This document shows positions 17,840 through 25,536 of a stretch of DNA of 64,000 bases, in pieces. Each line of letters starts with the position of its first letter. Position 1 is the stretch's first letter. The stretch comes from Polycyclovorans sp964425915 (GTDB lineage: Bacteria > Pseudomonadota > Gammaproteobacteria > Nevskiales > Nevskiaceae): the NCBI GenBank assembly GCA_964425915.1, contig CAYROO010000001.1, positions 575,838-639,837 of the forward strand, given 5' to 3'. A program made the translations under genes and the position numbers. The notes under the pieces were generated by a model. It was not told where the DNA came from, did no database searches, and saw only the letters and a list, made by a program, of their open reading frames with translations.

Positions 17840-18406
17840 TCAGTAACGGCTGGGGGCCGGTGGGATGGGGGCCCCCGGCCCCAGCGCGTAGAGATAATCG
17901 CGGTAACGCCGCAGCTCCCGCAGGTAGCGATCCTGCGCACGAAGGTCTGCACGCGTGGTCCGGCGCTCCTCATCGGTCAACTGCTTGTCCCTCAGGCGGT
18001 CTTCCAGCCGGCCCTGGTCGGCGCTGACGCGCTCCAGCTCGCTGTCGGCCTGATACCGCGCCGCCCCCAGGCGGTACGGGGGCAGGAACTGCGCTTCGCG
18101 ATCCAGCGGGCAGACTTCGGCGTAGGAGCGCCCGCTGATGCCCTCTTCGTAACCACGATCAGCCGTGCAATAGCTCAGCAGGCCAATTTGATGCCCGGCC
18201 GACCACGCCGACGCGTTGGCGACCACCCCGTACTCTTCGCAGTCGCTGCGGTAGTCATGGATCCGGCTGGCGACGACGCCGTTGTAGCCGTCGCGCAGCC
18301 CGCGTTCGTGCCAGTCGACGGTATGGCACTCGGCCTCTGACAACGACGCACAGCCCTGAAGGGCAGCCACGGCGAGCAGCGTCAACCCCCAACGCTCAGG
18401 CCGCAT
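17840..18406 (-). CDS. DUF2799-type lipoprotein
   Basis: Predicted outer-membrane lipoprotein of 188 residues, function unknown. It opens with a signal peptide and lipobox (LAVAALQGCASL). The repeated W..G..DG and YC..G motifs (TVDWHERGLRDGYNG, CEEYGV, YCTADRGYEEGISGRSY) are those of the DUF2799 family. The C-terminal third is a charged helix (ELERVSADQGRLEDRLRDKQL) followed by a short Pro-rich end. It overlaps the end of rppH by 11 nt, so the two are co-expressed. Confidence 0.82.
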   Translation of the reverse strand: MRPERWGLTLLAVAALQGCASLSEAECHTVDWHERGLRDGYNGVVASRIHDYRSDCEEYGVVANASAWSAGHQIGLLSYCTADRGYEEGISGRSYAEVCPLDREAQFLPPYRLGAARYQADSELERVSADQGRLEDRLRDKQLTDEERRTTRADLRAQDRYLRELRRYRDYLYALGPGAPIPPAPSRY

Positions 18407-18896
18407 GGGACACCGGGTCGTGAAACGGATGAACCAGCGGCGCCAACTCCTCCAGCGCTTTGCGGTACACCTCGCGCTTGAACGGGACGACTTCGTCCAG
18501 CGGCCGCCAGTAGTCCACCCAGCGCCAGCCGTCGAATTCCGGGTGGCCGGCGGCATCAAAGCGGATCAGGCTTTCCTCGCCCAAGAGTCGCAAGGCGAAC
18601 CATCGCTGCTTCTGGCCAATACAGGTGCGGCCACGGCGGCGACGGATGTAACGCTTGGGGAGGCGGTAACGCAGCCATTCGCGGGTACAGCCGATCACGG
18701 CTACGTGCTCGGGCAACAGCCCCAGCTCCTCGTGCAGCTCGCGGTACATGGCCTCTTCGGGCGATTCCCCACCATCAATGCCGCCCTGCGGGAACTGCCA
18801 GGCATCCTGACCCAGCCGCTTGGCCCACAGGACCGCGCCGGCGTCACCCGTGAGGATGATGCCCACATTCGGTCTGAAGCCATCTCGGTCAATCAC
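18396..18896 (-). CDS. rppH: RNA pyrophosphohydrolase RppH (Nudix)
   Basis: Removes pyrophosphate from the 5' end of mRNAs, which starts decay. The 166-residue protein begins MIDRDGFRPNVGIIL like known RppH and has the Nudix box GGIDGGESPEEAMYRELHEELGL. KRYIRRRRGRTCIGQKQRWF and HPEFDGWRWVDYW are further family markers. The start is GTG at 18896, fixed by homology; the frame is open far upstream but that part has no family support. Divergent from the HAD phosphatase gene. Confidence 0.93.
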   Translation of the reverse strand: MIDRDGFRPNVGIILTGDAGAVLWAKRLGQDAWQFPQGGIDGGESPEEAMYRELHEELGLLPEHVAVIGCTREWLRYRLPKRYIRRRRGRTCIGQKQRWFALRLLGEESLIRFDAAGHPEFDGWRWVDYWRPLDEVVPFKREVYRKALEELAPLVHPFHDPVSHAA

Positions 18897-18965
18897 GGCC
18901 AGAAAATCCGTCACAATTCTGTCTGATTCTTCCACAGCGCCGCGCTGTCGGCTACCGGATATTGC

Positions 18966-19622
18966 ATGCAACTCGCCATCTTCGATCTTGACCATACGCT
19001 GCTGGCGGGTGACTCCGACCTGCTCTGGGGCCAGTACCTGTGCCGTCTGGGGGTGGTTGACCCGGCGCACTATGCACGCGAGAACCTGCGCTTCTACCAG
19101 GAATACCAGGCGGGCACGCTGGACATCCACGCCTTCGCCGCGTTCAGCCTGAAGCCACTCACCGAGCATTCCCGTGCGCAGCTGGAGGCCTGGCGTGCCG
19201 ACTTCGTCCGCGAGGTGATCGAACCGATCATCTGCCCCGGGGCGGAACCCCTGATCGCGCGACACCAGGCGGAAGGCGCCACCACCCTGATCATGACCGC
19301 CACCAACCGCTTCATCACTGAACCCATTGCCGAACGGTTGGGCGTGCATCACCTGATCGCGACTGATCCGGAAGAGCAGGACGGCCGCTTTACCGGCCGC
19401 ATCGCCGGCACGCCTAATTTCCAGGGCGGCAAGGTGACCCGGCTGGGCCAGTGGCGTGCAGCACAAGGCATTGATGCCGCCCACGTCACGTTCTACAGCG
19501 ACTCGCGCAACGACCTGCCGCTGCTGGAAGTGGCAGACACCGCGGTGGCGGTCGACCCGGATGACGTCCTCAGGGCGACAGCGGAAGCGCGTGGCTGGCC
19601 GGTGATCTCGCTGCGCAGCTAG
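18966..19622 (+). CDS. HAD-IB phosphatase (SerB-like)
   Basis: Phosphatase-like protein of 218 residues. The nucleophile motif is at the very start (FDLDHTLLAGDSD), motif II is MTATNRF, the Lys is in GGKVTRL, and motif IV is YSDSRNDLPLLEVADTAVAVDPDD. This is the HAD-IB subfamily related to phosphoserine phosphatase. Members of this short branch are often called HAD-IB hypothetical phosphatases and have uncertain substrates. Single gene, divergent from rppH, followed by the accessory nitrogen cluster. Confidence 0.87.
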   Translation: MQLAIFDLDHTLLAGDSDLLWGQYLCRLGVVDPAHYARENLRFYQEYQAGTLDIHAFAAFSLKPLTEHSRAQLEAWRADFVREVIEPIICPGAEPLIARHQAEGATTLIMTATNRFITEPIAERLGVHHLIATDPEEQDGRFTGRIAGTPNFQGGKVTRLGQWRAAQGIDAAHVTFYSDSRNDLPLLEVADTAVAVDPDDVLRATAEARGWPVISLRS

Positions 19623-19741
19623 TCCGTCCCGATCCGCTCCCCGTGGCAGGACCTTCAGCGTCCTGGCACGGCCCATCGTGCAAGAGTCCACGTCCCCTAG
19701 CGCCGAAGGCCCCTTCGCCGCCGCTCCACTCTCAGTGTTGA

Positions 19742-19770
19742 TTGATTAGTTAATTAATACTTGGTATACC
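19742..19770 (+). promoter_or_regulatory. Promoter with overlapping TetR-type operator for the nitrogen cluster
   Basis: TTGATT (19742-19747) and TATACC (19765-19770) are separated by 17 bases, a good sigma-70 layout. The 12-mer TGATTAGTTAAT at 19743-19754 covers the -35 element and part of the spacer. It is identical to the core of a perfect palindrome at 25426-25443, on the far side of the cluster. The AT-rich tract stands out sharply from its high-GC surroundings. The cluster's own TetR protein is the obvious candidate to bind it (inference). Confidence 0.65.
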
Positions 19771-19841
19771 GTCTCTGCCGGCGTTAAACCGGCATTCAAA
19801 CAGGCCGTCCGATCCCGGCGGCAATGACCAAGGAGAAGGAG

Positions 19842-21200
19842 ATGGACACGCTGAACCCGGTCGATCCGGAGCACATTTCGAAGGCAAAGACGTTGGCGGA
19901 TGCGGGCGTCAAGTACGCGATGGCCAGTTGGGTGGATATCAACGGCCGACCACGCGCCAAGAGCACGCCCATCAAGCGGTTTCCGGAACTGATGTCGGGC
20001 TTCGCTCGCTACACGCCACGCGGTATCTGTGGCATCGGCGAAATGAACCCAGTTGAAGAAGAAGCGACTGCACGTCCCGATCTCGACACGCTGACCGTAC
20101 TTCCATGGGACCGGCGCTTTGCCTGGATGGCCTCAGACCTGTGGTCGGACCGTGGTGAACCGTTCGAGCTGTGTCCACGATCCATCCTAAAGCGCCAACT
20201 GTCCAAACTGGCTGCAGAAGGACTGAGCTGCACACTCGGGGTAGAGCCCGAGTTCTACGTTTTCAAGCCCGAATCCCAGCGGCCGGGCGCCGACCGGCTT
20301 GAGGCGCCATCCCCCGTTGCGGATGTCAGGCCCAGCCCGGCCTACGACGTTGAAACCAAACTCGACACCGCAGACTTCCTGGATCGCGCGGTGGATTACA
20401 TGGGCGAGCTTGGTCTAGAAGCCTTCGGCGTTGGCGCTGAAGGAGGCGCTGGTCAGTACGAGATCGACTTCTACCATAAGACTATGCTGGAGATGTGCGA
20501 CAGACTCACCCTGTTCCGCCTGATGCTGCGCCAGCTCGCGAAAGAATTCGGGTTACGCGTTTCATTCATGCCCAAGCCGTTCGCCAACGTCTGGGGTTCC
20601 GGAGCGCATTTCAACATGGGCCTATACCGGGGCGATGCGAACGGGGCAAGCATCCTTCGCGATGGCAACCGGCAATGGACCGCGGAGAGCCGGTCGTTCG
20701 TCGCTGGCATCCTCAAACATGCGAAAGCGATCACCGCGATATCCAACCCCTTGGTCAACTCCTATCGGCGATTGGTCCCGCGCCTGGTCGACGGCTCCGT
20801 TTCATGGGCACCGATCAAGATCAGCTATGGGCTCAACAACCGGTCCTGCATGATTCGACTACCCGAGAACCGCCCGGCCATTGAGAATCGCAGTATCGAC
20901 CCGGCAGCGAATCCTTATCTGGTCTCTGCATATTTGCTGGCTGCTGGGATGGAAGGTATTCGCGACGGCCTGGACCCGGGTCCTGCTGCAGACTTCCTTA
21001 CGTACTCGCACGACGACATTCCTCAGCTGCCACGCACATTGGCGGACGCGTTAACCGCCTTTGAACGCGACGAGCTCGCACACGAGGTCTTTTCACCCGG
21101 ATTCGTCAAGGACTACACCCGCAAGAAACGTGACGATTGGGAAGCCAGCCACCTGGCGGTACCTGAGTCCGAGCGAAACGAGAACCTGCTTTACACCTAG
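19842..21200 (+). CDS. Type III glutamine-synthetase-like ligase (gamma-glutamyl-amide synthetase family)
   Basis: ATP-dependent glutamate ligase of the glutamine synthetase superfamily, 452 residues. The N-terminal beta-grasp part has YAMASWVDINGRPRAKSTPI. The catalytic part has GVEPEFYVF, GAEGGAGQYEIDF, FMPKPFANVWGSGAHFNMG and the nucleotide/glutamate-binding segments NRSCMIRLPE and ENRSIDPAANPYL. It lacks the adenylylation-loop context of GlnA-I and is closest in pattern to 'type III' GlnT or gamma-glutamylmethylamide synthetase. It may therefore use an amine rather than ammonia. ATG 19842 has an ideal AAGGAGAAGGAG before it; the upstream ATG 19824 lacks one. First gene of the cluster. Confidence 0.87.
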   Translation: MDTLNPVDPEHISKAKTLADAGVKYAMASWVDINGRPRAKSTPIKRFPELMSGFARYTPRGICGIGEMNPVEEEATARPDLDTLTVLPWDRRFAWMASDLWSDRGEPFELCPRSILKRQLSKLAAEGLSCTLGVEPEFYVFKPESQRPGADRLEAPSPVADVRPSPAYDVETKLDTADFLDRAVDYMGELGLEAFGVGAEGGAGQYEIDFYHKTMLEMCDRLTLFRLMLRQLAKEFGLRVSFMPKPFANVWGSGAHFNMGLYRGDANGASILRDGNRQWTAESRSFVAGILKHAKAITAISNPLVNSYRRLVPRLVDGSVSWAPIKISYGLNNRSCMIRLPENRPAIENRSIDPAANPYLVSAYLLAAGMEGIRDGLDPGPAADFLTYSHDDIPQLPRTLADALTAFERDELAHEVFSPGFVKDYTRKKRDDWEASHLAVPESERNENLLYT

Positions 21201-21217
21201 TCCCACTAGGCTTTTGC

Positions 21218-21242
21218 GTCGGCGGGCATCCTGCCCGCCGAC
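21218..21242 (+). other. Hairpin between ligase and permease genes
   Basis: GTCGGCGGGC pairs perfectly with GCCCGCCGAC around a 5-base loop, 17 nt past the ligase stop. There is no U-tract, so it is more likely a processing or attenuation element than a full terminator. The permease gene begins 87 nt later with no obvious promoter in between. Confidence 0.6.
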
Positions 21243-21328
21243 ACTCTTCACCACCCTAGCTAAATGAGCGCACTTATCGCCTGAACGACCTTGCTGCCGT
21301 CCAGACAAAAAATATGAGGAGAAGTAGC

Positions 21329-22870
21329 GTGGATACCAATGACCCCTATGTGCCGCCGCCCCGCGAGATCGAGCTGATCGATCGCGTCGGACGCATCGAA
21401 AACGTCGGCGTCGATTACATCCCTGAGGACCAGCGAAAATCATCGCTCGCGAACGTTTTCTGGATACTTTTCGGCGGCAGCATGACGTTCGGAATTATCG
21501 TCATCGGATGGATACCGGTCTCACTGGGACTGGGCTGGTGGGATGCACTGAGTGCCATCGTTGTGGGCACTGCAGTCGGCTCGACACTGCTGGCGCCCAT
21601 GTCACTGTTCGGCCCCAAAACCGGCACCAACAGTCCCGTTTCCAGCGGTGCCCATTTTGGCGCGGTCGGAAGGCTGATCGGCTCTGCCCTGGGGGTGGCG
21701 GCGTGCATCGTCTTTGCCGCACTGTCGGTTTGGGCCGCTGGCGACGTGCTGGCCGGCAGCACAGCACGGCTATTCGGGGAATCCGAAGCTGGGTTCGGGT
21801 TGCAGGCGACGGCCTACGCCTGCGTATCGGCGGTGATGATTGGGGTTGCCGTAATGGGGCATGCCAACATGGTGGCCTTCTGTAAGCTCATGGTGCCCAC
21901 AGCCGGTGTCCTGATGGTACTTGGGGTTTACGCTCTGTATCCGCAGTTTGACGCCGAATACGCTGGCGGTGATTACGCCCTTGGGTCGTTCTGGCCGACC
22001 TGGTTCGCGGGCGCGATCGCCTGCGCTGCTACCACAAACTCATACGGCCCATACGCCGGCGACTGGACTCGTCATATTCCCAGTGGGAAGTACAGAACCT
22101 GGCAATTGCTGGCGGTCACATGGCTGGGTGGCTTCATCGGCATGGGTGGCGCCTATGTGTTCGGCGCGTACACTGCTGTGACCTTCGTCGATCCCGCCAT
22201 GAACTACGCATTGGGTCTGGTCCAGGCATCACCCGACTGGTACATCGTACCGTTGTTGTACATCGGCCTGGTGGCAGGAACGGCGCAGGCAGTCATCAAC
22301 ATCTACAGCATGGGCCTGGATTTCTCCGCGATCGTGCCCCAGCTGAGTCGGGTTCAGAATACCGTCATTCTGGGCCTCGTCTCGACCGCGCTGGTCTATG
22401 TGGGCGCAGTCTACGAGCAGGTCTCGTACCTGGTGAGTTCCTTCCTCGGGATCCTGGTTATCCTCGGGAGTCCTTGGGTGATCATCAACGTCATCGGCAT
22501 GCTGAACCGGCGCGGCCACTACTATCCGGGCCACCTGCAGGTGTTCAATCGCGGTGAAATTGGTGGCCGGTACTGGTTTTGGCATGGCCTCAACCTACAA
22601 GCCTTCGTCGCATGGCTATGCGGTGTCGCCGCTGGGGCGCTGTTCATCAACACGGGCTGGTACGTGGGCATTGGTGCGACCCTGCTGGGCGGCGCAGACA
22701 TCGGCATGGTGATCTCGATGGCGACAACAGCGCTTGTCTACACAAGTCTTCTGTTTCTGGTTCCCGAGCCCCACTACGTGTTTGGACCGGCGGGCGCGCT
22801 GTTCCGCCAGGATCGACACGCCGGGGCACCGCCAGCCGTCGTCAAGAAAGACGGCTACTTCAACCTGTGA
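21329..22870 (+). CDS. NCS1-family permease (nucleobase/cytosine/allantoin type)
   Basis: Inner-membrane importer of 513 residues with about 12 hydrophobic segments, of the cytosine/purine/uracil/thiamine/allantoin family that runs on a cation gradient. Typical features are IPEDQRKSS before the first membrane helix, the early GPKTGTNSPVSSGAHFGAVGR loop, and NSYGPYAGDWTRHIP, which matches the conserved loop of NCS1 cytosine permeases. Start is GTG 21329, after GAGGAGAAG. The ATG at 21314 lies inside that binding site and is unlikely. The substrate is probably a small nitrogen heterocycle or ureide that feeds this cluster. Confidence 0.88.
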   Translation: MDTNDPYVPPPREIELIDRVGRIENVGVDYIPEDQRKSSLANVFWILFGGSMTFGIIVIGWIPVSLGLGWWDALSAIVVGTAVGSTLLAPMSLFGPKTGTNSPVSSGAHFGAVGRLIGSALGVAACIVFAALSVWAAGDVLAGSTARLFGESEAGFGLQATAYACVSAVMIGVAVMGHANMVAFCKLMVPTAGVLMVLGVYALYPQFDAEYAGGDYALGSFWPTWFAGAIACAATTNSYGPYAGDWTRHIPSGKYRTWQLLAVTWLGGFIGMGGAYVFGAYTAVTFVDPAMNYALGLVQASPDWYIVPLLYIGLVAGTAQAVINIYSMGLDFSAIVPQLSRVQNTVILGLVSTALVYVGAVYEQVSYLVSSFLGILVILGSPWVIINVIGMLNRRGHYYPGHLQVFNRGEIGGRYWFWHGLNLQAFVAWLCGVAAGALFINTGWYVGIGATLLGGADIGMVISMATTALVYTSLLFLVPEPHYVFGPAGALFRQDRHAGAPPAVVKKDGYFNL

Positions 22871-22876
22871 CATGAC

Positions 22877-22908
22877 GGCGACCGCAGGCCTTTCCGCCTG
22901 CGGTCGCC
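22877..22908 (+). other. Strong hairpin between permease and glutaminase genes
   Basis: A perfect 13-bp stem (GGCGACCGCAGGC with its complement) and a 6-base loop lie 6 nt past the permease stop and 33 nt before the glutaminase start. There is no U-tract. It may stabilise the upstream mRNA or reduce read-through. Confidence 0.65.
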
Positions 22909-22941
22909 GCACAGCCGATCCGAGCCGACACCGTCTGGACC

Positions 22942-23895
22942 ATGGTCATGCACCGCGCAGATACCGGCATCGCCGGTATAACCAGCCAGGCACTGTTTGA
23001 CGCGCTCAACAAAGCGATGGACGAGAGCCGCCCGTTCCTCGGAAAGGGGAGTTTGCCCCACTACATTCCTGCGCTCACCACCGTCGACGCAAGACAGTTC
23101 GGAATGTCCGTGACCACCGTTGGAGGACTAACGCTCACCGTGGGTGAGGGCGAACGCGCCTTCTCGGCGCAGAGCATTACAAAGTTGATCAGCCTCATGC
23201 TTGCCCTCCGCTGGGAAGGCGATCGCCTCTGGCGGCGCGTCGGTTACGAGGCATCGGGTATGCCCTACAACTCGCTGATCCAACTGGAGTTTGAGCGAGG
23301 GATTCCGCGCAATCCCTTCATCAATGCAGGGGCGCTCGTCACCCTTGACCGCGTCATGCAACATCAACCCAACCCGTGTCAGTTCATCCTGCGCTTTGTA
23401 CGAGAACTTTCCGGTAACCCGGCGATCGCTTACGACGATGCGGTTTTTGAGTCGGAGCGTCGCCATGCGCATGCCAATCTGGCCGCGGCACACCTGCTGA
23501 AGTCCTTCGGGACGCTCGATAGCGACGTCGATACGCTCTTGGATCAGTACTGCCGTTTGTGCTCGTTGGCAATGAGCTGTCGCGACCTGACGCTCTCATT
23601 CGCCTCTTTGGCGAATGGCGGCACTTGTCCCCGGGCAGGCGAGCGACTGCTGCCTGTGCATCATGTCAGAAGAGTGATCGCCCTGATGCGGACTTGCGGG
23701 ATGTATGACGCGTCCGGGGAATTTGCCTATCGGGTGGGGCTGCCCGGCAAAAGCGGGGTCGGCGGTGGCATCGTCGCACTAGCACCACAGCAACTTTGCA
23801 TCGCAGCGTGGTCGCCAACGCTGGATTCGACCGGCAATTCGGTGGCCGGGGTTCGTGCGCTGGAAAGCTTCAGCTCAACGCTCAATCTGACCTGA
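22942..23895 (+). CDS. glsA: Glutaminase (serine-dependent, GlsA/YneH family)
   Basis: Hydrolyses glutamine, or possibly a related gamma-glutamyl amide, to glutamate and ammonia. The 317-residue beta-lactamase-like fold is recognisable by the catalytic SITK (Ser78, Lys81), NSLVQLE-like NSLIQLEFERGIPRNPFINAGA, ANLAAAHLLKSFG, and GEFAYRVGLPGKSGVGGGIVA near the C-terminus. A second Met two codons in (22948) is an equally possible start. In this setting it could act on the gamma-glutamyl product of the ligase, forming a make-and-break cycle, but that is speculation. Its last 21 bases overlap the TetR gene on the other strand. Confidence 0.92.
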   Translation: MVMHRADTGIAGITSQALFDALNKAMDESRPFLGKGSLPHYIPALTTVDARQFGMSVTTVGGLTLTVGEGERAFSAQSITKLISLMLALRWEGDRLWRRVGYEASGMPYNSLIQLEFERGIPRNPFINAGALVTLDRVMQHQPNPCQFILRFVRELSGNPAIAYDDAVFESERRHAHANLAAAHLLKSFGTLDSDVDTLLDQYCRLCSLAMSCRDLTLSFASLANGGTCPRAGERLLPVHHVRRVIALMRTCGMYDASGEFAYRVGLPGKSGVGGGIVALAPQQLCIAAWSPTLDSTGNSVAGVRALESFSSTLNLT

Positions 23896-24549
23896 TCGGG
23901 GTATCAGAGCAGGATCGAACTCGAGCCGATCCCACAGATGATGAGCGAGTTCGCGTACGCTCGCAGCGAGGTCGAAATCCTTTCTGACCAGCGACGCGGC
24001 CATGATGCCGTCGAGATGAACCGAGACGAACCGTGCTGTTTGCGTCACATCGTTTTTTGCAAACAGCTTCATTCGGACACCTTTTCGAATGTTCTGCGCC
24101 AGGATCTCCTCTTCCTCATGATGATAGAAGTCGGACACTAGGTCGTCGATCGGCACCGCATTATCTCCCGTTCGATAATCCAACATGATCTTGATCAGCT
24201 GCCGTATCGGCTCTGACAACGTAATGTTGTTGTCAAACCAGAGTTGTATCAGGTAGGCGGGATGTGAATGCTGGGCTTCGAGCTTGCGGTAGGTCTCCAT
24301 CGCCCTCTGCGTGGCGAAGCCGATCACAGAGCGAAACAGGTGCTCCTTGTTCTCGAAGTAGTAGTAAATGAGTGCGGAATTGATATTCGCCGCGCTGGCA
24401 ATGTCCTTGTTGGTTACCGACAGAAAGTCGCGCCTAGAGAAAAGATCCAACGCCACGGTCAGAATTCTTTCTGCTTTGGGGTGCAGACCGTCTGTAGACC
24501 GCTTCGACGCGCGACGACTTGCCTGAACCGACTCTGCTGACCGCCCCAT
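23875..24549 (-). CDS. TetR-family regulator of the nitrogen cluster
   Basis: Transcriptional regulator of 224 residues. The helix-turn-helix is at about residues 30-75 (ILTVALDLFSRRDFLSVTNKDIASAANINSALIYYYFENKEHLF). The C-terminal ligand domain contains VSDFYHHEEEEILAQNIRKGVRMK, typical of the TetR_C group with long helices. ATG 24549 has GGAG 4 nt upstream and lies at the edge of a small palindrome, ATATCG-CTC-CGATAT (24548-24562), a possible autoregulatory site. It sits in the middle of the cluster, convergent with glsA. Matching palindromes before the ligase gene and between porin and DUF1116 are its likely targets. Confidence 0.87.
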   Translation of the reverse strand: MGRSAESVQASRRASKRSTDGLHPKAERILTVALDLFSRRDFLSVTNKDIASAANINSALIYYYFENKEHLFRSVIGFATQRAMETYRKLEAQHSHPAYLIQLWFDNNITLSEPIRQLIKIMLDYRTGDNAVPIDDLVSDFYHHEEEEILAQNIRKGVRMKLFAKNDVTQTARFVSVHLDGIMAASLVRKDFDLAASVRELAHHLWDRLEFDPALIPRSGQIER

Positions 24550-24684
24550 ATCGCTCCGATATCCGGAAGACCCGAGATCAAACGCCCAGCACCCGGGCGC
24601 ACGTTTCCAGTGTAGCAATCGGCAGCGGATTGTGAGGTGGGTCGGTCCGGAGCGCCCGTCGCCGCGGAACCGACCCGATGCACC

Positions 24685-25395
24685 TCAGAACGTGATCATT
24701 GCGGCCGCGACCACCGCCTCATCACAGGTGTCCGCCCCGCCAAAGCAGTCCACTCCGTCAATATCGGTGCCCACTGCCGTGACTGACCAGGTCAGCCCCA
24801 GCGCGGGTCGTTCGACACCGATACGCCAGTCGACATAATCGGGGACACCGAACCGCTGATTGCGCTGGATGTACTGCTTTCCTGCGCCCGCTGTGAGCGT
24901 CCATTGGGCCGGGAGCTTGGCCGAAAGCATCAGATGGACGTAATACGACTCCCCGGCACGGCCGAAGAACTCCGGACTGTAGGCAGCGGAGAGCTCGATC
25001 GATCCGACGTCACCACTCAGCGCAAGGCTCGGCAAGATCTCGAAGTAGTCATAGTCCAGCGCACTACTTGCGCCCGGGTACGTGTATAGCGACAACGCCA
25101 GTCCCCAGTCGACGTGGTCACTCCATGAGCCGCCGATGCCCGTGTAGAGGTCCAATTCAGTGGAAGCTTGGTCGCCATCTGCGAAATCAACTGAGGATGC
25201 CCAGGTCCCAGCGTAAGCACCGTAGGGCAGGCTGAACTCAACAGCGCCTTGCAGCGCCATGTCTTCCGCGGACTGGGAAAGCCCTCGAAACCGATAGTCG
25301 GATACGTAAGCGAGCTGCCCGCTCATCTCGGCGGCCACCGGTCCAGCCGCGAGCCCTGCCACCAGCATCGGCAAACACCATCTCTTGTTGATCAC
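24685..25395 (-). CDS. TorF-family putative outer-membrane porin
   Basis: Outer-membrane beta-barrel protein of 236 residues. The signal peptide ends at PVAA (about residue 22). The body has the family signature LAYVSDYRFRGLSQS and many alternating amphipathic strands (AYAGTWASSVDFADGD, LYTGIGGSWSDHVDWGLALSLYTYPG), ending in an aromatic Phe as outer-membrane barrels do. Start GTG 25395 has GAGGAGAA 7-8 nt upstream. It is divergent from the DUF1116 gene across a palindromic operator. As part of the cluster it probably admits the same compound that the NCS1 permease imports. Confidence 0.85.
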   Translation of the reverse strand: MINKRWCLPMLVAGLAAGPVAAEMSGQLAYVSDYRFRGLSQSAEDMALQGAVEFSLPYGAYAGTWASSVDFADGDQASTELDLYTGIGGSWSDHVDWGLALSLYTYPGASSALDYDYFEILPSLALSGDVGSIELSAAYSPEFFGRAGESYYVHLMLSAKLPAQWTLTAGAGKQYIQRNQRFGVPDYVDWRIGVERPALGLTWSVTAVGTDIDGVDCFGGADTCDEAVVAAAMITF

Positions 25396-25425
25396 GAAGC
25401 ATTCTCCTCATTTCGTTGGACTTCA

Positions 25426-25443
25426 ATTAACTGATTAGTTAAT
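25426..25443. promoter_or_regulatory. Perfect palindromic operator between porin and DUF1116 genes
   Basis: ATTAACT-GATT-AGTTAAT has 7-bp arms, with outer TTCA and TGAA reinforcing the symmetry. The core TGATTAGTTAAT is identical to the 12-mer over the ligase promoter at 19743-19754. It lies 31 nt before the porin start and 93 nt before the DUF1116 start, so one bound dimer could control both divergent genes. TetR-family binding is inferred. Confidence 0.7.
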
Positions 25444-25536
25444 CTTGAATCGATGGTGCCGCCACTGCGCAGCCCTGTCAAACCAACGCTGTTGCAAGCA
25501 GCGACAGAACTCCAACCAATCAGGAGACCCGTTCCG

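Noticed and set aside
18897..19691. Long N-terminal extension of RppH
   Set aside because: It is antisense to the HAD phosphatase gene; family alignment fixes the start at GTG 18896.
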